Notes under the pieces: generated by a model
Told to the model about the DNA's origin: nothing
Databases searched by the model: none
The model's input: the letters and a program-made list of their open reading frames with translations, nothing else
Shown here: positions 55,971-64,000 of the stretch, piece by piece
Layout of the letters: each line of letters begins with the position of its first letter
Position numbering within the stretch: position 1 is the first letter of the stretch
Program-made: the position numbers and the translations under genes
Origin: Euborellia annulipes
Lineage: Eukaryota > Arthropoda > Insecta > Dermaptera > Anisolabididae
Assembly: GCA_023213315.1 (NCBI GenBank)
Contig: JAKCPI010012719.1
Span: 1-64,000, forward strand
DNA: 64,000 bases
Direction of reading: 5' to 3'

Positions 55971-56376
55971 CGCTTGATTCGAGACCGCCGCTTGAGAGGG
56001 ACGAGATGGCGCCGGGATTGACGGATGTTGTTGGTGATGGTGGCGTGATCGTATTTGGCGGATTACCGACGGTATTTGAATTAAGACCCAAAATCGCATC
56101 GATTGTATGTCTCGGCTGTTGGCTATGGTGTTGACTGACGACTGCGGCGGCTGCAGCGGCCGCCGCCGCAGCCGCAGCTGCCTTAGCGGCTGCTGCTTGA
56201 TGTTGATGCTGAAGAAGCATACGAATACCAGCGGCGGTGCCTCGTTCGAGTAGTTCAGCACACGCGGCTGCAGCTGCTGCATCGGCTAAACTGCTTGGCG
56301 GGCTGTTTGACACCGCGGAGGCCGTCGTCGGCGAGGCCGTCGCAAGCGGGTCACCAGACGCTCCGTCCGCGTCCAT
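55971..56376 (-). CDS. First coding exon of a paired-like homeobox gene (Rx-like candidate), partial
   Basis: The exon runs from an ATG at 56376 in good Kozak context (GCGGCCATGG) to a strong donor, GCG|GTGAGT, at 55971/55970. It is 406 bases: 135 codons plus one base, a phase 1 intron. The product starts MDADGASGDP, has alanine tracts at residues about 33-38 and 61-78, a QHQHQ and HH/QQ-rich part, and HTIDAILG at 90-97. That octapeptide is of the eh1 type bound by Groucho in Pax, Rx and other paired-class proteins, so a nuclear transcription factor is expected. The frame differs sharply from the AT-rich surroundings in GC and CpG. The DNA-binding homeodomain is not in this exon. Rx (retinal homeobox) is the best guess from a short motif placed before the homeodomain; homeobrain, Arx or another prd-like gene are possible. 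Confidence 0.75.
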
Positions 56377-56500
56377 GGCCGCGCCACTACTGACTGTGCC
56401 GCCCCCGGGGGCGGAGCTTCCCGCCTCGCGCCCCTGACGTCACTGCCAATGGCTGTACGCCATGCTCCCCACCCCGGCGCATTCACAACTGTTGTGGCAA
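56377..56500 (-). promoter_or_regulatory. CpG-rich promoter of the homeobox gene
   Basis: Upstream of the ATG on the minus strand are a TCAGT initiator-like match (56389-56393), a GC box (56408-56414), a full CRE TGACGTCA (56435-56442) and an inverted CCAAT box (56446-56450). Together with the high CpG density these look like a TATA-less promoter. If the initiator match is real the 5' leader would be only about 15 bases, so the true start may lie further upstream. Confidence 0.5.
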
Positions 56501-57425
56501 ATGATGTGATGCTTTTTAATAGCTGTTAGTAATTTGCTGTCAAGAGGCTTTTCACTCTGATACACGATTTATCTCTGTGTGGGGCAAGTGCCCCCACCAC
56601 TGGCTCTTGCCCTCCCTTCCTCGCACACACATGCAACCATGAACATACATGTCACATCGAATGTAACCACTCCGCACTTCCCGCCCTGAAATTTGTAAAC
56701 ATCTAAAAACCTATCAACTAGCTCTACGTTTTTTTTTCTCTCTCTTTCTCTTCCATTTTAGAAATTAGCATCCAAGTACCCGGCTTTATTAAAAACTCAC
56801 ACACAGAGGAAAGGAGCTTTTATGGGAAGTAAACGGATAATAATAAGAAGAGGGATTTTATATCCGAAGTTAATCTAAGCACGTTAAAGAAAACAGAGAG
56901 ACCACAAAATTTAACCCATTTATGGCACCCTATTTCTAATAAAATTATTATTTCATTTTATACATACATATATATATATCACTCAACCCAGTGAATAAGT
57001 GGTTAAGTCGATTTTTGTCCAAAATAAGTTAAATGATCTAACATTAGTAAAGAGAGGTATAAATGTCAAACGTGCAATTGGGCATTAGTGGATCACCCCT
57101 AGATTGAGTGCGGTTAAGTTAGCCATCTTGGATTTGTGGAGCGGGAGCCTTGCAAGAGTGATCTCTATAAAAAAACCTGAAATATTCCGGTACCAGAAAG
57201 GATTATCTTGGAGTTTTTCCCATAAATTACTGAAAAAAAAAATAATAATCATGGTATTGAGAGTGGAAATTTAGAGGAGAGTTTTATGATAGGTGCAAAA
57301 TTTCAGCAATCGGATAACGCAGGGTAACGTTTTAAACGGAAATGAAAATCAGAAACTTTAATCGGCTTCCTGAAAAATCGCTTTTTTTTAGTTATGTGTC
57401 TTGTACTGGACCTACAAAATAACCA
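56500..57425. other. Upstream region, single-copy looking
   Basis: 56500-56720 is complex (TTTTAATAGCTGTTAGTAATTTG, GCACACACATGC) and may hold proximal control sequence. 57000-57200 contains GTGCAATTGGGCATTAG and GGATTTGTGGAGCGGGAGCC. No second gene start was recognised. Confidence 0.3.
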
Positions 57426-57435
57426 GTTGTTTAAG

Positions 57436-57931
57436 TCAGGGTCGAGGAGTGGGGGCCGGGGAGGGGAGGGGAGGGGGGCCTCTTTAAATATCCCTCTCCT
57501 CCATACACAAAAATATTTTTAAAATACCGTATTCCCTGAACCCCAAAGGCCCCGGGGCCTCTCAAAGAGAAATTTTCATTAAATTTTGTTTTTCTTGGCC
57601 CTGAGGGCCCCGGGGCCTCTCAAAGGGCAATTTTTATTAAATTTTCTTTTTTTTATCTAAATTTTTCCATTTTTACTTGAGCCCCAAGGGCCCGCCTCAA
57701 AGGGAAATTTAAAATTTTTTTTTACTTGAGCCCTGAGGGCCCCGGCCTCTCAAAGGGCAATTTTATAAATTTTCAACATTTTTACTAGCCCCAAGGCCCC
57801 GGGGCCCTCAAGAGAAATTTTATTAAATTTTGTTTTACTGATGAGGGGGGGTTTAAAGGAAATTTTATTAAATTTTTTTTATAAATATATGGGGGCCTAT
57901 GGGGGCTGGGGGCCCCCCCCCCCCCCTGACC
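57436..57931. mobile_element. Decayed relative of the minisatellite hAT element
   Basis: TGTTTAAG flanks it (57428-57435 and 57932-57939). The ends are TCAGGGTCG and CCCCCTGACC. The inside has the TACACAAAAATATTTTTAAAATACC and GAACCCCAAAGGCCCCGGGG segments (given here in parts) seen at the right end of the 35298 element, and about five decayed minisatellite units in reverse orientation. Confidence 0.7.
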
Positions 57932-58137
57932 TGTTTAAGATTACTACACAAATAATTTTATTCCGATTTGATTGATTTTACCTTTTGCTTCACATTCCAT
58001 TCCATTTTTCAAACTTTCTGTTCAGTAAAATGCTACTGACTTTGAAATATTCGGTCTTGTTTGAATTATCTTATATTAGAATATAATTTCCTATTCACAA
58101 GAGATCGATAAATTTTTTTTTTTAATTTTATTTTTAT

Positions 58138-58268
58138 TTAAGGTCTTTTTTGGCATCTTTGGCCATTTTATTTGGTAGCCAATTCAATTTAAATAAATTT
58201 TTGTCGCATGGGAAGGAACGCATATATACACCCTCGGTACAACCACTCACTACACCAAGGAGCCCACA
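58138..58268 (-). mobile_element. SINE fragment with a third type of head
   Basis: Minus strand: GGGCTCCTTGGTGTAGTGAG, GCGTTCCTTCCCATGC, then TTTATTTAAATTGAATTGGC and GGCCAAAGATGCCAAAAAAG. The tail is that of SINE-2, but the head resembles that of SINE-3, so heads appear to have been swapped. Confidence 0.55.
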
Positions 58269-58269
58269 T

Positions 58270-58910
58270 ATGTTAGTCTATAACAGTGTAATATAAAATA
58301 AATAGCCTAAATTATAATTCAAAACATTTTCGTTTCGTATTTTAGAGACTTAATTAACTTAACTAGGATCACAAATTCCTCTTAAAAAATCATTCTAGGA
58401 ATTTGATTTTAAATTTTCACTAATCAAACTATTTTAACTTTTTTGTATCCATTCTATTTACTATTTTCATTCAACTATAAATCTCATTTTATTTTTTCAA
58501 ATTCATCGTTATAAATTAATTGAAAATTCAAGCGATCTCTAGAGGGATGATCCCCGTTATAAAGTTCATCCGTGTGTGCCACACGCAGTGCTCCTGCTCC
58601 CACTCCTCCCAGAGTCCTTTGATAGGATGCGCTCTGATGTTGTTTTCAGAGACATTTCTCTAATTAATAAACTGATTCATTCTAAATTTTTAATTATATA
58701 TAAAATACAAAAGTTATTAAATTTTTTTTTCTTTAAATTAGAAATATTAAAAAAAAAAATAATTATTTTATTAAGTTACACTTATAAAATCTTGATTTAT
58801 TTAAATATTTATACAGGTACTAGGTTTTCTGAAATTTATTTATAATTATTGTTAAATTCTTAAAGGGCCAAAATATGGTAATTAATTTTTTATTTAGTAG
58901 ATTTAATAAA
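58270..58910. other. AT-rich DNA, nothing recognised
   Basis: 58560-58660 is a little GC-richer (CACACGCAGTGCTCCTGC, GATAGGATGCGCTCTG) with a short plus-strand frame that shows no motif. Otherwise low complexity. Confidence 0.35.
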
Positions 58911-58925
58911 ATAACATTTTAATTT

Positions 58926-59165
58926 GCTCAGGGGCCCATATCTTGTGGGTACGTGGATGGCGATCACGACTCTACCCTAGCTGGGACTGGCAGTCCTTAT
59001 ATTCTTTACATGTCTGTCCATTCCTTCTATATTTTCAACAGGCGTCAGACCGTGCGACGGGCCGGCCTGTTCTATTTCTCCCGGTCGCAAAAAAAAAAAA
59101 AAACATTTACCGCCGACCCCGCACCGCAGGAATAATAAAGGCAAAGAAAGAAGAAGAATAAAAAA
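58926..59165 (+). mobile_element. GAAGAAGA-tailed SINE-like element, second copy
   Basis: Matches 32547-32784 along its length, including CTGGGACTGGCAGTCC, GCGACGGGCCGGCCTG and CCGCCGACCCCGCACCG. Flanked by AACATTTTAATTT at 58913-58925 and 59166-59178. An A-run has expanded inside it at 59089-59104. Confidence 0.8.
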
Positions 59166-59389
59166 AACATTTTAATTTATTTGAAAATAATTTAATAAGT
59201 TTAGTAAATATATAAAAAAAAAAAATTATAATGAAATTATTTATCAAATTTCTAGCATCCCTCTGATTAAATTATTTCCTCAAACAAGACAAATTTATAT
59301 TTGACAAATCACTCAGGCTAAGAACTATGCTACCCACAACTTGCCTAGGAGACAGTAGAGAATTCATTAAAATATTGATAGATGTCGAC

Positions 59390-59560
59390 AAGGGCGTTAG
59401 TTGGACTCTCGTTCTAACGGCTTAATTAACTCTCATCTGGGAGAAGAGGCTTTTGTGCCGACCCATTAGTCATCCCGCCGGGTCAAATCTAATTACCTCG
59501 CTGATTAGACCCATAATTAATCATTATTGTTTAGCAAGAGCCAGAGATCGAGAGAGAGGC
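59390..59560. promoter_or_regulatory. Possible regulatory island upstream of the homeobox gene
   Basis: GGCTTAATTAACTC, CCCATTAGTCATCCC, CAAATCTAATTACCTCG, CTGATTAGACCC and ATAATTAATCATTATTG give many homeodomain cores within 170 bases of complex, non-repeated sequence about 3 kb upstream of the start codon. Autoregulatory or cross-regulatory binding is plausible but unproven. Confidence 0.35.
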
Positions 59561-59689
59561 AGACAAAGAGAGAAAGGATGACGACAGATAGACATACTTA
59601 TTCGCATTAATCTCATACATTTCTATTTAGTTGATGGAAAAAACTTCCTATTAAAGATTTTCCGAAAAAAAAACAAATCTCAAAACTCT

Positions 59690-59914
59690 TACCCTATATA
59701 TATTATATGAAATATATAGAGAGAAAGTATTGCGTTCATGTCAAACATTCGATTTCGAGATTTTGATGGATATTCACCTGTTGAGAACCTTTATATTTAA
59801 ACAAACACTATGATTTAAATAAATTCATATATTGCCTGGGGTCCGAACTCTCTTTGGTTTTTAGATATTTGACAACATCTCTTACCTCTCGACCACGGGG
59901 GTACTGATAAGAAA
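59690..59914. mobile_element. Family A end followed by a SINE-2 piece
   Basis: 59690-59790 is a plus-orientation Family A start (hairpin, GATTTTGATGGATATTCACC). 59795-59914 is minus-orientation SINE-2 head and central domain (GGTCCGAACTC, GACAACATCTC, CTCGACCACGGGGG). The SINE probably inserted into or next to the Family A copy. Confidence 0.65.
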
Positions 59915-60179
59915 AAAAAACAATGACACAAAAAAAGAAAAAAAAAAAAGAAGTGTTTCTTGTGTCATAATTTCTTAACATATTAATTCAAATCTCTGTC
60001 TTTTTAAAGTCACTAAAATGCGACAATTTATTTCAATTGGATTGACTACCAATCCAATTTAAAAAAAAAGAGAAGGGGTCTAAATGGCATTGAATACCGA
60101 ATAAGACCTTAAAAAAAAAAAAAAATTCAATAATATATCTCAGAACGGAAAAAAATTCAAATTATTAAAAGATAATCCA

Positions 60180-60189
60180 AATAAAATTC

Positions 60190-60228
<39 letters not shown>

Positions 60229-60240
60229 TGAAGTTCCTTT
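60180..60240. repeat. (ATT)n microsatellite
   Basis: About 12 tandem ATT units at 60192-60229. A similar tract lies at 61316-61342. Confidence 0.85.
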
Positions 60241-60303
60241 CTGCTCATTTGCTTTGAGGTGTTTTTGATGGTATACATTTAATAGTATTTACTTTTTGAT
60301 ATA

Positions 60304-60530
60304 CAGTAGTCTTGTTAATCCAAAATTCGATACTCCTGCATACCGGCTAATCCGGCATTTTGAAAAGTTACTTCTTAGGGATATTACAGCAAAAAAAGGG
60401 ATAATTAAAAAAAAATAAAAATCAAAGTGTCATTATAGATTTTTTTCAAGAGATAAATCTTTAAATTTTGCATTATATTAAATGTTTCGGATAATCCGGC
60501 ATTTTCAGAATCCGACATAGGGCCTGTTCC
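60304..60530. mobile_element. pogo-like MITE, diverged
   Basis: After TA comes CAGTAGTCTTGTTAATCC, with CCGGCTAATCCGGC nearby; towards the right GGATAATCCGGCATTTTC mirrors it. The right border is not sharp. It resembles the element at 26255-26667. Confidence 0.5.
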
Positions 60531-60539
60531 ATTTAGGCC

Positions 60540-61440
60540 AGATTAGCAAAACTACTCTAATATCATAAATATATCTGGCGTCATATAAATCTTAATTTCC
60601 GTAATCAAAGTTGTGAGGTGTGATTTAGACACACATTTTTAAATAATTTTTTTTTATTCGTGTATTTTCTGGGAAAGGGAGGGGGGATAATTATATACAG
60701 AGGATTATAGCCTCCGGACCTGGTAATGTTTCCTGCGATCCTCGTCTTGTAATAATATATTTGGTATCTTTAAATAATTACATGAATCTAGTTTTTGATA
60801 GATTTAGTTTAGATAATATAAAATAATAGAACAAATCCCCGGGGGGACTCCGCCTTAAACCCTTCGGGATGGCTGGTCATTTTCAATATAAATATTTGAA
60901 AAGCTTTTAACTCGATAGGCTCGGTATCAATGTACCCGAGGCGATCGCTACGTTGCGATATAACATACACACACACAAGGTCGCTCACAATGCATGCTGG
61001 TCATGTATATAATTTTAATAGAGGTTCATTAAAATGCATCGGACGCCATTAATATGATTGAAAAGGCGCCGAGAGCCAATATTCCAATTGAGCCCTTTTT
61101 TTTCAATTTTCCAAGAGCAATTCGATTGATAGAAATAATCAACATAGTCAAATGATAAAAATTATTATTTTTATTTATGATCACTATCTTATGAAATTAT
61201 CTTAAAATTACAGTTATTTTATTTTCTTTTATAATAATATATTTCACTTGCATTATAGATAATTAATATCCCAGGAGTATATTTATTTATTTATTCAATG
61301 TTTTTTATTTTATTTTATTATTATTATTATTATTATTATTTTTTTTTTTTTTTTTTTTTGAAAAATCAATATTCAATATATGTAATAGCTTTGAAAAAAT
61401 TTTTGGCATTCAGATCATGTTTTTCATAGGCGAAAACATT
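60540..61440. other. Mixed sequence with a possible regulatory island
   Basis: A very diverged Family A palindrome is at about 60570-60640. 60945-61105 is complex (GAGGCGATCGCTACG, CAATGCATGCTGG, GGACGCCATTAATATG, CCAATATTCCAATTG) and may be regulatory. 61300-61370 is poly-T with (TTA)n. Confidence 0.3.
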
Positions 61441-61454
61441 TTGTTTGCATTTTG

Positions 61455-61845
61455 AGATAAAATGAGAATATATATTTTAAAGAGCATCTAAAAAATAATT
61501 GATTATTGAATTTTAATCAAAATCGTTAGAGCGAATTTTGAGAAAATCGAAAAAAAACTTACATCAGTAAAGTAATAGTACTTTTTGGCCGATTTTCTTT
61601 AAAAGCTTATTTTCACTCCTTGGTGGGGTGCCTAACATAAATACAAAATTTCAACCTCATGCTTAAAATTGAACACAGACACACAGAGAGATACACACAC
61701 AGACAGATTATGTCACGAAAACCACCTTTTTGGATTCAGGGGACCTCAAAACGTGTATATCCATCAAAATCTCAACATCGAATTTTTGACATGAATCCAA
61801 TACTTTCTCTCTCTATATATTAACACATATATAGAGTAAAATTAT
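61455..61845 (-). mobile_element. Family A repeat, missing its palindromic end
   Basis: Body from AATGAGAATATATATTTTAA to the hairpin CTCTCTCTATATATTAACAC (61807-61826). The GGTAAGAGAAAG motif is eroded to TAGAGTAAAA. Confidence 0.7.
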
Positions 61846-61977
61846 ATAAATATATGTAAAATAAGTTCAAATAAGCACGATGAGGGAAAAAAAGCATAAA
61901 AATAGTTATTATAAACTTACTCTGAGCCGTTGAAAATTTTTTTTCTTTAATATTCATGTACCAGTATATAAATAAAC

Positions 61978-62227
61978 CAGGGGCGTATATAAGGGGGGGG
62001 GCGGGGGGCCCGGCCCCCCGAAATTTCCCAAACACATATACATATATAGGGATATACAGACATCAGCGCAACAAATTTTTCCGCAGGATGGAAAACTTTG
62101 GTTCCGCAAAAGAAAAAATGTTCCTCAAAAATTTCCTGTGAAAAAAATTTAATTTCTTAAAAAAAAATTTTCCGCAGAAAAATTTTGAGTTCGAGCCCCC
62201 CGAAAAAAATTTCTATATACGCCCCTG
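61978..62227. mobile_element. hAT MITE, 250 bp, intact ends
   Basis: CAGGGGCGTATATA and TATATACGCCCCTG are perfect inverted ends, and AAATAAAC flanks both sides (61970-61977 and 62228-62235). The inside has GGCCCCCCGAAATTT and, near the right, GCCCCCCGAAAAAAATTT, forming a subterminal repeat. It looks young because ends and duplication are perfect. Confidence 0.9.
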
Positions 62228-62288
62228 AAATAAACAGTCCTTTGTTATCTTTTGATAGTGCGATTCTAATGAATGTTTTCTTTTGCAG

Positions 62289-63143
62289 ATCCGTGTCTTT
62301 GTCAGTATATTTCTAATGATTTGAGCTCAACAGTCTTTAGTTCAATCGAATCAAAGATATCAATACCCTCATCGCCCAAGGAATGCAACAGTATTGCTAC
62401 CTTCTTAGATTCCGACACATCATCAGGCCTATAGGCGATTCCTGATAGTTGGTGAGTTCTACAATATTTATTCAAATATATATTAATACATGCATTATCT
62501 TAGGACAAAAGGATCAAATTTATTTCCTCACTATAAATATTAACATTTTATAGCCTCCTTAACCTCCCCCTCTCCTATCCCAAGCAGATTTTTTGGTTTA
62601 TTTGGATACTAAATGAAGTAAATAAATGTGCCTTGATAATTTCTATTGTATTGTGTATTTTTTTATTGAAGAATAACGATTCAACGTTTAAAGGTCTGAG
62701 ATGCCGAAAAGGCTTAAAATATAGATTTAATCAAATATTTTTTTTATAAATTAATATTTAATGGTACTGCAGTGATTGGAACCTGCATACAGAGTCTGTT
62801 TTTATTGCCTGGTCCTGCCCACAATTATCCATCTAATATTTAATGTTCCATTCAAAATGAGAAACACTTCTCTCTATACGTATATTTATGCATTTTTTAA
62901 TATCCAAATTTTTCTTGAATTCTTTATTAGGGAATTGAAATCATACACTATGCTATGTGTGATCAACTCCTCTTTGGGCCGAAAGAACCACCCTACAGAG
63001 TAAGTTAAAGAAATTTTCAAAATTTCCCAATATATAGGCCTACTCATTATCAATCATCGAGACTAATTGTTTATTTCTTGCTTTGTTTTAGATTACTAGA
63101 GTGGAAGTAGGGGCTGAGATCGGCGAGATTACAACAACTTAAT
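62289..63143 (+). other. Three candidate exons (spliced transcript of unknown nature)
   Basis: 62289-62451 (TTTTGCAG acceptor, GTGAGT donor), 62931-62999 (TTATTAG acceptor, GTAAGT donor) and 63092-63143 (TTTTAG acceptor, GTAAGT donor) all lie on the plus strand. The first is open for 50 codons then meets TAG. The second is open for 23 codons (GIEIIHYAMCDQLLFGPKEP…), and the third for 16 codons then TAA. A C-terminal coding end or a non-coding RNA both fit; I recognise no family. Strong donors on all three lift this above chance. Confidence 0.35.
62590..62722 (+). mobile_element. SINE-2-like fragment inside the candidate intron
   Basis: TTTGGATACTAAATGAAGTA, GTGCCTTGATAATTTC, and GAGATGCCGAAAAGGCTTAA: central domain and tail of the SINE-2 type, no head. 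Confidence 0.55.
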
Positions 63144-63277
63144 GTAAGTAATATTAATTCAAGTAATTAAAAATAATTACTCTATATTATATTAAATATT
63201 TTTTGTTTTTCCCAATAAATACAATGACTTAATAATGAAAATTTGAAAATTTATAATTAAGGAACGCCATGTGATGT

Positions 63278-63822
63278 TTATTTATTTATTATTGAAATTC
63301 CTATCGGGATCCCCGTTTATTTACCCGAGGTGCTTACGTGTACGGAGAACACACCTCAAACCCAACCGGCCTCTGGCCGTAGCCATCTACCGGCACCCCG
63401 TGAAGTTACATCATTTCCTATCTCTAGCCTCCTCCTGCTCTCGTCTCTAGCTAGTGAACTAATCCTTATTTCTGGTTCCAACCGGCTCCTTATATCCAAC
63501 CTCTTCTATGCTATGGAGGATGTCCTGGTTTGAGGAGGGACTCCCTCAGCACGGCGTGTACCTCCTTTCGAAGAATGCATCACTGAGAGGGAACCTTCTT
63601 TACGTCCCTTCCACAGGACGGGATGCCACAGCAACTCCCTCTTCTCGTAGAGTTGCCTGAGGGCTATTGTGGAAAGATCCTATATTCCAATCCAGGGCTT
63701 GCTTGAGGATTTGTTTACATTAAATAAATATTTTTATTTAATGAAAAATCCCGCATGCCAAGGATTTGAACAGGATCTTCTTTGCAGAAGCTGACACCCT
63801 AGCTCACTACACCACGAGCCCT
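63278..63822 (-). mobile_element. SINE-3, full copy with 13-base target duplication
   Basis: Near-identical to 250-825, again on the minus strand. Flanked by CGCCATGTGATGT at 63265-63277 and 63823-63835, which fixes its borders. The tRNA-like head is at 63740-63820 on the minus strand. Confidence 0.85.
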
Positions 63823-63839
63823 CGCCATGTGATGTCTAA

Positions 63840-64000
63840 TCAATCTTCTTAAATAAATAAGTTTATCTTGATTCGTTCGCAGGATTAGAAAAAAAATGAC
63901 ATCCGATCAGATAATAACAAGAATATAAAATATAAAATTGATCAAACTAAAAAAGAAGAGCTTCTTTGTAAATAAAAACTTAAACGTTTCGACTTTAATT
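63840..64000. other. AT-rich end of window
   Basis: A possible acceptor (TTCGTTCGCAG) precedes 63884. AAACGTTTCGACTTTAA at the very end resembles the GAAAC part of the Penelope-type ends, but the window stops. Confidence 0.25.

Noticed and set aside
56237..56486. Plus-strand and alternative-frame ORFs over the homeobox exon and promoter
   Set aside because: GC-rich coding DNA opens other frames; only the minus frame starting at 56376 has the octapeptide, good start context and splice donor.

Overview
This is an AT-rich, repeat-dense stretch of metazoan nuclear DNA. It has spliced-gene signals, poly-alanine homeobox-type coding sequence, tRNA- and 5S-derived SINEs, hAT and pogo-like MITEs, and Penelope-type hammerhead motifs. 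The overall look suits an invertebrate, most plausibly an arthropod, but nothing here fixes the species. There is no bacterial, organellar or viral gene content and no intact transposase or reverse transcriptase frame.

Only one protein-coding segment is convincing. It is a GC-rich first exon on the minus strand, start codon at 56376 and splice donor just after 55971. It encodes 135 residues with alanine tracts and an octapeptide (HTIDAILG) typical of paired-class homeodomain repressors; an Rx-like gene is the best guess. A CpG-rich promoter with GC-box, CRE and CCAAT matches lies just upstream (56377-56500). I could not see the homeobox exon on the minus strand between 1 and 55970. If it truly is not there, those 56 kb are one first intron, and 56.5-64 kb is upstream sequence.

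Layout: 0-7.3 kb holds a SINE, a Penelope-type fold-back, weak plus-strand exon candidates and a local duplication. 7.3-20 kb holds many copies of an unclassified hairpin-ended repeat ('Family A') with SINE-1 copies. 20-32 kb holds fold-backs with hammerhead-like cores, hAT and pogo MITEs, and a 5S-derived SINE. 32-40 kb holds a 2 kb hAT element carrying a minisatellite, followed by a three-level nest of insertions. 40-56 kb is AT-rich sequence with Family A, SINEs and fold-backs. 56-64 kb holds the homeobox exon, decayed hAT relatives, a clean hAT MITE and a second copy of the SINE found at the left edge.

Between the repeats are several islands of higher complexity and GC, often rich in TAATTA or TAATCC cores (near 8.1, 15.8, 18.7, 21.2, 26.9, 46.1, 48.0, 59.5 and 61.0 kb). 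They are the natural candidates for enhancers of the homeobox gene. This is inference from composition and gene context, not a conservation result.
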